Source: Streptomyces carminius (GTDB lineage: Bacteria; Actinomycetota; Actinomycetes; Streptomycetales; Streptomycetaceae). From it: a stretch of DNA of 64,000 bases. The stretch's first letter is position 1. Every line of letters starts with the position of its first letter. Shown in pieces: positions 41,701 through 49,581 of the stretch. The notes beneath the pieces were generated by a model. That model saw nothing but the letters and a program-made list of their open reading frames with translations, searched no databases and was not told the origin of the DNA. The DNA is taken from the NCBI RefSeq assembly GCF_002794255.1, contig NZ_PGGW01000057.1, forward strand, positions 126,656-190,655, given 5' to 3'. The position numbers were made by a program, and so were the translations under genes.

Positions 41701-42378
41701 GTGCCATTCCTGTTGCTGATCGAGGACGACGAGGCCGTCCGTACGGCCCTGGAGATGGGCCTGTCCCGGCAGGGCCACCGTGTGGTGACCGCCGCCTCGG
41801 GCGAGGACGGTCTCAGGCTGCTGCGCGAGCAGCGGCCCGATCTGATCGTGCTGGACGTCATGCTGCCCGGCATCGACGGCTTCGAGGTGTGCCGCCGCAT
41901 CCGGCGCACGGACCAGTTGCCGATCATCCTGCTGACCGCGCGCAGCGACGACATCGACGTCGTGGTCGGCCTGGAGTCGGGTGCGGACGACTACGTCGTC
42001 AAGCCGGTGCAGGGACGGGTGCTGGACGCCCGTATCCGCGCGGTGATGCGGCGCGGCGAACGTGAGGCGAACGACTCGGCGGCCTTCGGCGCGCTGGTCA
42101 TCGACCGCTCCGCGATGACGGTGACCAAGAACGGCAGGGACCTGCAGCTGACCCCGACGGAACTGCGGCTGCTGCTGGAACTGAGCCGCCGCCCCGGGCA
42201 GGCGCTGTCGCGGCAGCAGTTGCTGCGGCTGGTGTGGGAGCACGACTACCTCGGCGACTCCCGGCTGGTCGACGCGTGCGTCCAGCGGCTGCGCGCGAAG
42301 GTCGAGGACGTGCCCTCCTCCCCGACCCTGATCCGTACGGTGCGCGGGGTGGGCTACCGGCTGGACCCCCCTGCGTGA
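41701..42378 (+). CDS. afsQ1: Response regulator AfsQ1
   Basis: A 225-residue OmpR/PhoB-type regulator from GTG 41701, the length I recall for S. coelicolor AfsQ1; ATG 41692 would add three residues. The receiver domain has the acidic pair in LLLIEDDEAVRTALEMGLSR, phospho-acceptor Asp52 in LIVLDVMLPGIDGFEVCRRI and Lys103 in DDYVVKPVQGRVLD. The winged-helix output domain ends LTPTELRLLLELSRRPGQAL ... VRGVGYRLDP. It forms a two-component system with AfsQ2 (42548) that responds to nutrient imbalance such as glutamate excess and regulates antibiotic genes. It is divergent from sigQ. Confidence 0.95.
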   Translation: MPFLLLIEDDEAVRTALEMGLSRQGHRVVTAASGEDGLRLLREQRPDLIVLDVMLPGIDGFEVCRRIRRTDQLPIILLTARSDDIDVVVGLESGADDYVVKPVQGRVLDARIRAVMRRGEREANDSAAFGALVIDRSAMTVTKNGRDLQLTPTELRLLLELSRRPGQALSRQQLLRLVWEHDYLGDSRLVDACVQRLRAKVEDVPSSPTLIRTVRGVGYRLDPPA

Positions 42379-42547
42379 GCGACGCACGCGAGGCCGCCGG
42401 GCCGCGCCTTCCCGCGATACCCGCGCCCGCGCCGAGCGGGTGGAGAAGACCGCCCCGCGCCGCGGCCGGCGACGTACGCCGGGCCACCGCCCCGCACCCC
42501 GGCCCGGGGGCCGCGCCCCGGCACGGCGGGGCCCACGAGGAGGAACT

Positions 42548-44197
42548 GTGAGCGGGATCCCCGGAAAGTTCATGGGGGCGCTGCGGCTGACGAGCCTGCG
42601 GCTGCGGCTCGTGGTGGTCTTCGCGCTCGTCGCACTGATCGCCGCGGCGGCCGCCTCCGGAATCGCGTACTGGATCAACCGCGACGCCGTCCTCACCCGG
42701 GCCCAGGACGCCGCGCTCAACGACTTCCGCGACTCACTGGGCGACACCGCGGGGTCCGTCTCCCGCCGCACGTCCTGCGACGAGCTGCAGGACGCGGCCG
42801 ACGCCATGGCGAACTCCGCCGAGCGGTACGAGGTCGTGCTGATCTCCCGGCGGACCGGCGGACCGCCGTGCCGGGCCGCGTCGCACGGGGACTTCACCCT
42901 GGACGACGTGCCCCGGACACTGCGCACCGCCGTGAACCGGAAACGCGAGGTCGACGCCGCCAACCCGGCCGAGTACCACCTGTACTGGCAGCGGATCGAC
43001 CTGGACGGCGAGCCGTACCTGGTGAGCGGCGCGACCGTGATCGACGAGGGCGGCCGGCCGGCGCCGACGGGCTACATGCTCAAGTCGCTGGCGGCCGAGC
43101 GGGACGACCTCAGCTCCCTGGCCTGGTCGCTGGGCATCGCCACCGCGCTGGCGCTGGTCGGTTCCGCCCTGCTGGCGCAGGCCGCCGCCACCACGGTGCT
43201 GCGGCCCGTGCAGCGGCTGGGGGACGCGGCGCGGCGGCTGGGCGAGGGGAAGCTGAACACCCGGCTGCAGGTGTCGGGGACCGACGAGCTGGCCGAGCTG
43301 TCCCGCACGTTCAACCGCACCGCCGCGGCGCTGGAGAAGCGGGTGGCGGAGCTGAGCGCCCGCGAGGAGTCCAGCCGGCGCTTCGTGGCGGACATGTCCC
43401 ACGAGCTGCGCACGCCGCTGACCGCGATCACCGCGGTGACGGAGGTGCTGGAGGAGGAGGCCGACTCGCTCGACCCCATGATCGCGCCCGCGGTCGGACT
43501 GGTGGTCAGCGAGACCCGGCGGCTGAACGACCTGGTGGAGAATCTGATGGAGGTCACCCGCTTCGACGCGGGCACGGCCAGACTGGTCCTGGACGACGTC
43601 GATGTCGCGGACCAGGTGACGGCCTGTGTCGACGCCCGCGCCTGGCTGGACGCGGTCGAGCTCGACGCCGACCGCGGTGTGATGGCCCGGCTCGACCCGC
43701 GGCGGCTGGATGTGATCCTGGCCAATCTGATCGGCAACGCGCTCAAGCACGGCGGCTCCCCGGTGCGGGTCTCGGTGCGCACCGGGAAGCCCGGGGCAGC
43801 CACGGCGAGGCGCGCCGCGGGCGGGGACGAACTGGTCATCCGGGTCTCCGACAACGGACCCGGCATCCCCGAGGACGTGCTGCCGCACGTCTTCGACCGC
43901 TTCTACAAGGCGAGCGCGTCCCGGCCCCGGTCGGAGGGCAGCGGTCTCGGGCTGTCGATCGCCCTGGAGAACGCGCACATCCACGGGGGCCGGATCACCG
44001 CGGAGAACGCGCCCGGGGGCGGCGCGGTCTTCACCCTGCGGCTGCCTCGCGACGCCAGCCGGCTCGCGCCGGACCGCGACCGGGACGACTACCGGGACCC
44101 CGACCGGGGCGCCGGCCAGGAACTCGACCAGGAGTCCGGCCAGGACGGCACCCGCGGCGGCGCGGGCACCGGGACCGGCGGGGAGGGCGACCGATGA
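42548..44197 (+). CDS. afsQ2: Sensor histidine kinase AfsQ2
   Basis: A 549-residue membrane kinase, GTG 42548 behind GAGGAGGAA. TM1 is about 19-43 (LRLVVVFALVALIAAAAASG), the extracellular sensor about 45-188, and TM2 about 191-213. A HAMP domain (RPVQRLGDAARRLGEGKLNT) precedes the H-box FVADMSHELRTPLTAITAVT with phospho-His285. The ATP lid has NLIGNALKHGGSPVRVSV (N box), DNGPGIPEDVLPHVFDRFYK (G1/F) and SEGSGLGLSIALENAHIHGG (G2). The C-terminal 50 residues are a disordered Asp/Arg/Gly tail. It phosphorylates AfsQ1. The stop overlaps the lipoprotein start (ATGA). Confidence 0.95.
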   Translation: MSGIPGKFMGALRLTSLRLRLVVVFALVALIAAAAASGIAYWINRDAVLTRAQDAALNDFRDSLGDTAGSVSRRTSCDELQDAADAMANSAERYEVVLISRRTGGPPCRAASHGDFTLDDVPRTLRTAVNRKREVDAANPAEYHLYWQRIDLDGEPYLVSGATVIDEGGRPAPTGYMLKSLAAERDDLSSLAWSLGIATALALVGSALLAQAAATTVLRPVQRLGDAARRLGEGKLNTRLQVSGTDELAELSRTFNRTAAALEKRVAELSAREESSRRFVADMSHELRTPLTAITAVTEVLEEEADSLDPMIAPAVGLVVSETRRLNDLVENLMEVTRFDAGTARLVLDDVDVADQVTACVDARAWLDAVELDADRGVMARLDPRRLDVILANLIGNALKHGGSPVRVSVRTGKPGAATARRAAGGDELVIRVSDNGPGIPEDVLPHVFDRFYKASASRPRSEGSGLGLSIALENAHIHGGRITAENAPGGGAVFTLRLPRDASRLAPDRDRDDYRDPDRGAGQELDQESGQDGTRGGAGTGTGGEGDR

Positions 44198-44847
44198 CGA
44201 CCGCGCACCGTACCGCCCGTGCCGTCGCCGTCGTTCTGGCGGCCCTCACGCTCGGCGGGTGCGGCATCCGTTCGACGCCCGTGCCGGTGGACGCGGGCGC
44301 GGCGCCGTCCCGGGTGTCGTGTGCGGCGCCCGGCGCCGGGGAGGCGCGGCAACCGGGGGACGAGGTCATCCGGGTGGACGTCTTCCTCGTCTGCGGCGGC
44401 GGTGTCGAGCCGGTGGAGCGCACCGTGCCCGTGAAGGCCGGTGAGCAGGGCCCGGACGTACGGCTGAGGACGGCCCGCGCGCTCCTCGACGAGTTGCAGG
44501 AGTCCCCCTCCCGGGCCGAGGACGAGGCGGGCTTCGGCACCGCGGTGCCGCACACGCTGGAGGTCCTCGCACCGGACGAGGAGGACTCCCGCGAGACCCT
44601 CCGGCTGAGCCAGGAGCCCGGCCGGCTGCCGCCCTTCGCGCTGGCCCAGATCGTGTGCACGTTCGCGGGCACGGCCGCCACCGGACAGGAACCCGCGGTG
44701 GTGCTCGGCGGTCCGGGCCCGGGCCCGGGGACAGGAGCGGAGCCGGAGCCGGAGGAGGGCCGCGGGGCCCCGTCGGCCTACTCGTGCACCGACGCGCTGC
44801 GGAACGGTCCGGAAGCCGCGGGGACGGCGGGCGCACCGCCGTCGTAG
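44194..44847 (+). CDS. AfsQ-operon lipoprotein
   Basis: A 217-residue lipoprotein coupled to afsQ2 by ATGA. The signal sequence AVAVVLAALTLGGCGIRSTP has the lipobox LGGC, giving a lipid-anchored extracytoplasmic protein. The mature part resembles GerMN-like small domains (EVIRVDVFLVCGGGVEPVER, RLRTARALLDELQESPSRAE, ETLRLSQEPGRLPPFALAQI), with paired cysteines that may form disulfides. The tail is Gly/Pro/Glu-rich. From its place in the afsQ operon it is a plausible accessory sensor for AfsQ2; this is inference. Confidence 0.85.
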   Translation: MTTAHRTARAVAVVLAALTLGGCGIRSTPVPVDAGAAPSRVSCAAPGAGEARQPGDEVIRVDVFLVCGGGVEPVERTVPVKAGEQGPDVRLRTARALLDELQESPSRAEDEAGFGTAVPHTLEVLAPDEEDSRETLRLSQEPGRLPPFALAQIVCTFAGTAATGQEPAVVLGGPGPGPGTGAEPEPEEGRGAPSAYSCTDALRNGPEAAGTAGAPPS

Positions 44848-44922
44848 GCGGCGATCGGGTGACGGCCAGGGAAGCCGGGGCCCCGGGGAACCGCCTCCCG
44901 GACCACGGGCGTCCTCGTCGCT

Positions 44923-45474
44923 GTGCAGCGTCAACACCGCGGCGGTCCCGCCGCACACCGCGTCCGGACAGCGGGTCTCGTACTCCTGTGCGGCCACCTG
45001 CTGTTCGTCGGCTGGCTGACGCTGCGGCCGCTGTCCGTGCCCTGGGTGTCCCCCGCGAACCTGCGGCCCTTCGCCTCGGTCCACGCCGACCTCGCGGCCG
45101 GCCCCCAGGCCGCGCTGGAGGGCATCGGCGGCGGACTGGCGCTGCTCGCCCCGCTCGGCGTACTGCTGCCGATGGCGGTGGGCCGGGTGACGTCCCGGCT
45201 CGGCTCCTGGGCCCGTACGGTCCTCGCCGGAGCGATGATCTCGCTCGGCATCGAACTGGTGCAGCCCGCCGTGCCCGGGCAGGTCGCGAACGTGGACGCG
45301 CTGCTGCTCAACACCACCGGTGTGGCCCTGGCCCATCTGCTGTGCTACCCGGCGCTGCGGGCCCGGCTGCGCACCGCCCACCGGAAGGACCTGGCCCGTG
45401 TCCGGGTCCGCCGTCCGGACGACGAGAACCGGGGGGCGACCCCGAGGACCACGGGGGTCGGGATCGCCCCGTAG
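44923..45474 (+). CDS. VanZ-family membrane protein
   Basis: A 183-residue protein with the VanZ-like pattern of four membrane segments: TAGLVLLCGHLLFVGWLTLR, IGGGLALLAPLGVLLPMAVG, ARTVLAGAMISLGIELVQPA and ALLLNTTGVALAHLLCYPAL. It contains the family motifs LRP....NLRPF, NxxxF/L.P.G and E..Q......DVDAL..NTTG. VanZ-like proteins are linked to low-level teicoplanin resistance and to phosphotransfer-free envelope functions; the mechanism is unknown. GTG 44923 is the chosen start. It lies 75 bp after the AfsQ lipoprotein gene and could be its last operon member. The tail is cytoplasmic and charged. Confidence 0.85.
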   Translation: MQRQHRGGPAAHRVRTAGLVLLCGHLLFVGWLTLRPLSVPWVSPANLRPFASVHADLAAGPQAALEGIGGGLALLAPLGVLLPMAVGRVTSRLGSWARTVLAGAMISLGIELVQPAVPGQVANVDALLLNTTGVALAHLLCYPALRARLRTAHRKDLARVRVRRPDDENRGATPRTTGVGIAP

Positions 45475-45561
45475 ACCGACGTCCGTCCGCGACGCTCCGC
45501 CTACCGTGAATTGGGTACCCGGCGAACAACAGCGTTCCGGACGAACGAAGGAGTCACAGCC

Positions 45562-45768
45562 ATGGCCGCACTTGTCCGCCCCGATGACAACCGGATGATC
45601 GCCGGTGTGTGCGCCGGACTGGCCCGGCGCTTCGGCGTCTCCGCGAACACGATGCGGGCGATCTTCCTGATCTCCTGCCTGCTCCCGGGGCCGCAGTTCC
45701 TGATCTACATCGTCCTGTGGATCATGCTCCCGGACGAGCGGAAGGTCCATCGGGCCGGCAACTGGTGA
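45562..45768 (+). CDS. PspC-domain membrane protein
   Basis: A 68-residue protein consisting of one PspC domain: LVRPDDNRMIAGVCAGLARR, FGVSANTMRAIFLISCLLPG and PQFLIYIVLWIMLPDE. The domain has an amphipathic N-terminal part and one or two membrane segments. In other bacteria PspC senses envelope stress with PspB/PspA; stand-alone mini-PspC proteins are frequent in Streptomyces and of unknown role. ATG 45562 follows GAAGGAG. It is monocistronic, closed by a strong bidirectional hairpin. Confidence 0.9.
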   Translation: MAALVRPDDNRMIAGVCAGLARRFGVSANTMRAIFLISCLLPGPQFLIYIVLWIMLPDERKVHRAGNW

Positions 45769-45788
45769 CACCGCTGCGGGCGCGCGTC

Positions 45789-45828
45789 ACGGCGGGCCGT
45801 ACACCGGATCCGGTGTACGGCCCGCCGT
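45789..45828. terminator. 40-bp perfect palindrome terminator
   Basis: 45789-45828 is fully self-complementary (18-bp stem, GATC tip). It lies between the PspC gene and the convergent Pro/Ala/Gln-rich protein gene, so it probably serves both. Confidence 0.88.
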
Positions 45829-45871
45829 TCGTCTCCCGGGGAGGAGGATCCCGGAGGCGTGCGGTACGGCG

Positions 45872-46252
45872 TCAGCCGAGGCCCTTGGCCAGCGGAAGCG
45901 ATCCCGTGAGCTGCTGGAGCGACTTGCCTCCGACGAGGGCCCGCACCGGCTCCTGCTGGGGCGCCTGCTGGGGAGCGGGGGCCGGCAGCGTCCGCGGCGC
46001 CTCCTGCTGGGGCGCCTGCTCGGGAGCGGGAGCGGGCAGCGTCCGCGGCGCCTCCTGCTGAGGTGCCGGAGCGGCCTGGGGGGCGGGTGCGGGACTGAGG
46101 GCGGGCAGCGCCTTCGTCAGAGTGCCGGCGAGCTGCCCGACGACCGGAACGCCCGGCAGGGCGGGCGCCGCGGAGGCGGTCCCGGCACCGGCGACGGCGA
46201 CGGCGACACCGAGCACGGCGGCGCCGAGTGTCTTCATGGTTCGCTGCTTCAT
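45872..46252 (-). CDS. Secreted Pro/Ala/Gln-repeat protein
   Basis: A 126-residue protein with a signal peptide (MKQRTMKTLGAAVLGVAVAV then AGAGTASAAP). A short hydrophobic region (LPGVPVVGQLAGTLTKALPA) precedes a repeat region: APQQEAPRTLPAPAPEQ, APQQEAPRTLPAPAPQQ, APQQEPVR (about 67-110). It ends in a conserved-looking tail (VGGKSLQQLTGSLPLAKGLG). No enzymatic motif and no sortase signal. Proteins with this head and tail and a variable repeat are common in Streptomyces. The role may be structural in the hyphal wall; this is speculative. Confidence 0.75.
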   Translation of the reverse strand: MKQRTMKTLGAAVLGVAVAVAGAGTASAAPALPGVPVVGQLAGTLTKALPALSPAPAPQAAPAPQQEAPRTLPAPAPEQAPQQEAPRTLPAPAPQQAPQQEPVRALVGGKSLQQLTGSLPLAKGLG

Positions 46253-46408
46253 CAGCTGCTACGTCCTCTTGTGGATGGGTTGGGGCGGCCTCGCGAAAGT
46301 AGCCAGAACGTCACACCCTCCGCAAACACCCGCAAACAGCGAGTGTCGGGATATCCGGCCGTCCCGGACCTCCCGCCCCTCCCTTCGACGGCAGGACGTA
46401 TCCCCTGG

Positions 46409-47548
46409 TCACCGCCCTGCCGCAGCAGCCTCCCGGAACAGCCACTCGGACTTCAGCTCGGCGTACCCGGGCTTGATCACGTCATTGATCATGGCCAGCC
46501 GTTCATCAAAAGGAATGAAGGCCGATTTCATCGCATTGACGGTGAACCACTGCATGTCGTCGAGGGTGTAGCCGAACGTCTCCACCAGGTGCTCGAACTC
46601 GCGGCTCATACCGGTGCCGCTCATCAGCCGGTTGTCGGTGTTGACCGTGACCCGGAAGCGCAGCCGCCGCAGCAGCCCGATGGGGTGCTCGGCGTACGAG
46701 GGGGCCGCCCCGGTCTGCAGGTTGGAGGTCGGGCACATCTCCAGCGGGACGCGCCTGTCCCGCACGTACGCCGCCAGCCGCCCGAGCTTCACCGAGCCGT
46801 CCTCCGCGACCTGGATGTCGTCGATGATGCGCACCCCGTGACCGAGCCGGTCGGCGCCGCACCACTGGAGGGCCTGCCAGATCGAGGGCAGCCCGAACGC
46901 CTCCCCGGCGTGGATGGTGAAGTGGTTGTTCTCTCGCTTGAGGTACTCGAAGGCGTCCAGATGACGGGTGGGCGGGTGGCCCGCCTCGGCGCCCGCGATG
47001 TCGAAGCCGACCACGCCCGCGTCCCGGTACCGGTTGGCGAGCTCGGCGATCTCCAGGGAGCGGGCGGCGTGCCGCATGGCGGTGAGCAGCACGCCGACCC
47101 GGATGCGGTGCCCGGCCTCGCGGGCCCGGCGCTCGCCCTCCCGGAAGCCCTCGTTGACGGCCTCGACGACCTCCTCCAGGGTCAGCCCCCGCTCCAGGTG
47201 CTGCTCGGGCGCGTACCGCACCTCCGCGTACACCACACCGTCGGCCGCCAGGTCCTCGGCGCACTCGGCCGCGACCCGCACCAGCGCCTCGCGGGTCTGC
47301 ATGACCGCGCAGGTGTGGGCGAAGGTCTCCAGATAACGCTCCAGCGAACCGGAGTCGGCGGCCTCGCGGAACCAGGCGCCCAGCGCCTCCGGATCGGTCT
47401 CGGGCAGACCGTCGTAACCGGTGGCGCGGGCGAGTTCGGCGACGGTGGCCGGACGGAGGCCGCCGTCGAGGTGGTCGTGCAGCAGCACCTTGGGGGCACG
47501 GCGGATCTGGTCGGCGGTGGGGACGGTGGTGACAGTCTCGCTCGTCAT
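46409..47548 (-). CDS. add: Adenosine deaminase
   Basis: A 379-residue TIM-barrel metal hydrolase converting (deoxy)adenosine to (deoxy)inosine. Zinc ligands are the HxH of LLHDHLDGGLRPATVAELAR, the His of NNHFTIHAGEAFGLPS (with catalytic Glu) and the Asp in RVTVNTDNRLMSGTGMSREF; ADRLGHGVRIIDDIQ and LEMCPTSNLQTGA are also conserved. Inosine made here feeds purine nucleoside phosphorylase. The promoter carries the CTACGCGCGTAG palindrome, and its -10 ends 6 nt before ATG 47548, so the message is probably leaderless. Confidence 0.96.
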   Translation of the reverse strand: MTSETVTTVPTADQIRRAPKVLLHDHLDGGLRPATVAELARATGYDGLPETDPEALGAWFREAADSGSLERYLETFAHTCAVMQTREALVRVAAECAEDLAADGVVYAEVRYAPEQHLERGLTLEEVVEAVNEGFREGERRAREAGHRIRVGVLLTAMRHAARSLEIAELANRYRDAGVVGFDIAGAEAGHPPTRHLDAFEYLKRENNHFTIHAGEAFGLPSIWQALQWCGADRLGHGVRIIDDIQVAEDGSVKLGRLAAYVRDRRVPLEMCPTSNLQTGAAPSYAEHPIGLLRRLRFRVTVNTDNRLMSGTGMSREFEHLVETFGYTLDDMQWFTVNAMKSAFIPFDERLAMINDVIKPGYAELKSEWLFREAAAAGR

Positions 47549-47554
47549 TGCCGC

Positions 47555-47583
47555 ACTCTAGCGCCTACGCGCGTAGATATCAT
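47555..47583 (-). promoter_or_regulatory. add promoter/operator (CTACGCGCGTAG site 3)
   Basis: On the minus strand, ATGATA (47583-47578), 17 bp, TAGAGT (47560-47555), 6 nt, ATG. The palindrome CTACGCGCGTAG (47576-47565) fills the spacer, exactly as at deoC. Confidence 0.78.
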
Positions 47584-47719
47584 CCTGCTCCCGGCCGCCC
47601 GGCGCCCCGTCCGCGCACCGCGTTCCGCCCGCCCTTCCGCGCGCTCCCTGGAAGGTTCGATATTCAATGGTGACCGCACGACACCACCGGTACACCCGGG
47701 CTTCTGCCATGGTTCTGCC

Positions 47720-48475
47720 ATGGCTCAGCAGGCGTTGCCGCGCCGGGACGCGCGGCTGGGGCGGGCGTTCGGCGCCGACCGGTCGGTACAGGGAGTTGTT
47801 CTGCTGCTGCCGGGGGGACAGGCCGTGAGCACCCGCCGGCGCTCCTCCCGGGCCGCGGCGGCGACGCTGCCGCTGGCCCGCCGGCTGACCCGGGCCGGAG
47901 CGGGCGAGGCGCTGGCGGCCCATGTCGTCCACTACCGCTACCGCGGCTGGAACGGCCCGGCCGCCCACCCGGTCCGGGACGCGGAGTGGGCACTGGAGCA
48001 GGTCGTACGGCGCTACGGCGACGTACCCGTGTGTCTGGCGGGCTGGGACATGGGCGCCCGGGCGGCGCTGCGGGCCGCCGGCCACCCGGCCGTGGTCTCC
48101 GTACTGGCACTGGCCCCCTGGCTGCCGGCCGGCCCCGGGGACGGCGCACCGGAGCCGGTGGAGCAGCTGGCCGGACGCACGGTGCTGCTGGTGCACGGCA
48201 CGGACGACGAGCACACCGCGCCCGAGCTCTCCTACCACCTGGCGGCACGCGCCAAGAAGGTCAACCCGGACGTCTGCCGCTTCGAGGTCCACACCGACGG
48301 CCACGCCCTGCGGCAGCACCGGACCGAGGTCGTCGCCCTGGCCGAGAACTTCGTCGTCGGCTCGCTGTGCGACCGGGACTTCGCCCGCCCGCTGGCCGAC
48401 GCGCTGGCGGCCCCGCCGCCGCTGGGCCTGCGGATGCCGCTGGCCGCGGGCTTCGGCCGCGCCCTGCGCCCCTGA
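47720..48475 (+). CDS. Alpha/beta-hydrolase-fold protein with Asp at the nucleophile position
   Basis: A 251-residue protein with the alpha/beta hydrolase plan: GVVLLLPGGQAVSTRRRSSR (oxyanion loop), VVHYRYRGWNG, the nucleophile elbow VCLAGWDMGARAALRAAGHP, acid TVLLVHGTDDEHTAPELSYH and His in FEVHTDGHALRQH. The elbow reads G-W-D-M-G: the usual serine is aspartate. Haloalkane dehalogenases and epoxide hydrolases also use Asp, so catalysis by a covalent aspartyl ester is possible; a non-enzymatic role is the alternative. ATG 47720 is preferred. The substrate is unknown. Divergent from add. Confidence 0.82.
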   Translation: MAQQALPRRDARLGRAFGADRSVQGVVLLLPGGQAVSTRRRSSRAAAATLPLARRLTRAGAGEALAAHVVHYRYRGWNGPAAHPVRDAEWALEQVVRRYGDVPVCLAGWDMGARAALRAAGHPAVVSVLALAPWLPAGPGDGAPEPVEQLAGRTVLLVHGTDDEHTAPELSYHLAARAKKVNPDVCRFEVHTDGHALRQHRTEVVALAENFVVGSLCDRDFARPLADALAAPPPLGLRMPLAAGFGRALRP

Positions 48476-48505
48476 CGGCACCGCGCCGGTCCGTACGCCC
48501 GGCCC

Positions 48506-49462
48506 TCACGCCAGCAGCCGTCCGCGGCGGCTCAGCAGGAACTTCTTGAAGGCCGCCACCGGCGGGGTGTCCGGGCGGCCCTCCACCCAGGCCACCCCGA
48601 TCTCCCGCACCGCGCGCGGCTCGGTGACCGTCAGCTCCCGCACCCCCGGCCGGGCCACCGTCGGCGGCGGCAGCAGCGCCACCCCCAGCCCGGCCGCCAC
48701 CAGCCCGCGCAGCGTCTCGGCCTCCTCCCCCTCGAAGGCGATCCGCGGCCGGAACCCCGCCTCGGCGCAGAGCGCGTCGAAGATGCGGCGCATTCCGTAG
48801 CCCGGCTCCAGGGTGATGAACGGCTCCTCGGCCGCCTCCGCCAGCCGGATGCGGCGGCGCCGGGCCAGCGGGTGGTCCTCGGGCACGGTCAGCCGCAGCC
48901 GCTGCTCGCCCAGCCGGCGGACCACCAGATCCGGTGCCTCGGGGATCGGGGAGGTCAGGCACAGGTCCAGATCCCCGGCGCGCAACCGCTCGACCATCGC
49001 CTCGCTGTACGTCTGGATCAGCGAGAAGCGCACCCGGGGGTGGTCGGCGCGGAAGGAGCGGATCAGGCCGGGAACGGTCTCGAAGCCGAAGGTGTGCAGG
49101 AACCCGAAGGCGACCTTCCCGGTGGCCGGGTCGGCGTCGGCGCGCACCGCCTCGGCGGCCTGCTCCACCGCGCCCAGCGCACGCTCCACCGAGGTGAGGA
49201 ACGTACGGCCGGCGGGCGTGAGGGAGACGGTGCGGCCGCGGCGGGAGAACAGGTCGACGCCCAGGTCCTCCTCCAGCCGGGCCATCGCCCGGCTGAGCGT
49301 GGACTGCGGCACCCCCAGCCCGCCCGCCGCGCGCGTCACGTGCTCATGGCGGGCGACCGCCACGAACTGCGCCAGGCGCGGGGTGAGCCGGGCCGCCCAG
49401 GAGTCGTGCGTGATGGCGGGCACGGACTCGGCGGACCGGGATGTGTCCGACGTAACCCTCAT
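48506..49462 (-). CDS. LysR-family transcriptional regulator
   Basis: A 318-residue LysR protein; ATG 49462 is chosen because AGGAAAG precedes it. The N-terminal HTH is LTPRLAQFVAVARHEHVTRA, then AGGLGVPQSTLSRAMARLEE and DLGVDLFSRRGRTVSLTPAG. The effector domain follows (KVAFGFLHTFGFETVPGLIR, LRAGDLDLCLTSPIPEAPDL, LVAAGLGVALLPPPTVARPG), resembling the CynR/CbbR-type periplasmic-binding fold. Divergent from an MFS transporter, with starts 120 bp apart, so the transporter is its likely target. Confidence 0.9.
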   Translation of the reverse strand: MRVTSDTSRSAESVPAITHDSWAARLTPRLAQFVAVARHEHVTRAAGGLGVPQSTLSRAMARLEEDLGVDLFSRRGRTVSLTPAGRTFLTSVERALGAVEQAAEAVRADADPATGKVAFGFLHTFGFETVPGLIRSFRADHPRVRFSLIQTYSEAMVERLRAGDLDLCLTSPIPEAPDLVVRRLGEQRLRLTVPEDHPLARRRRIRLAEAAEEPFITLEPGYGMRRIFDALCAEAGFRPRIAFEGEEAETLRGLVAAGLGVALLPPPTVARPGVRELTVTEPRAVREIGVAWVEGRPDTPPVAAFKKFLLSRRGRLLA

Positions 49463-49510
49463 GTCTTTCCTGTTGCCGTCCGGTGACACGGCACCCCCTC
49501 ACCTCTGCTT

Positions 49511-49570
49511 ATGCATATGCGCATGAAAATCTTCGATTTTGTGCATTGGACGCATCAGATCGTTGATCGT
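49511..49570. promoter_or_regulatory. AT-rich operator region of the LysR/MFS divergon
   Basis: Within 119 bp of intergenic DNA lie ATGCATATGCGCAT (49511-49524), the perfect hairpin AAAATC-TTC-GATTTT (49526-49540) and the direct repeat GATCGT-T-GATCGT (49558-49570). The low GC contrasts sharply with the surroundings. These dyads are likely LysR binding sites. Confidence 0.6.
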
Positions 49571-49581
49571 ACGTTCGAGAC

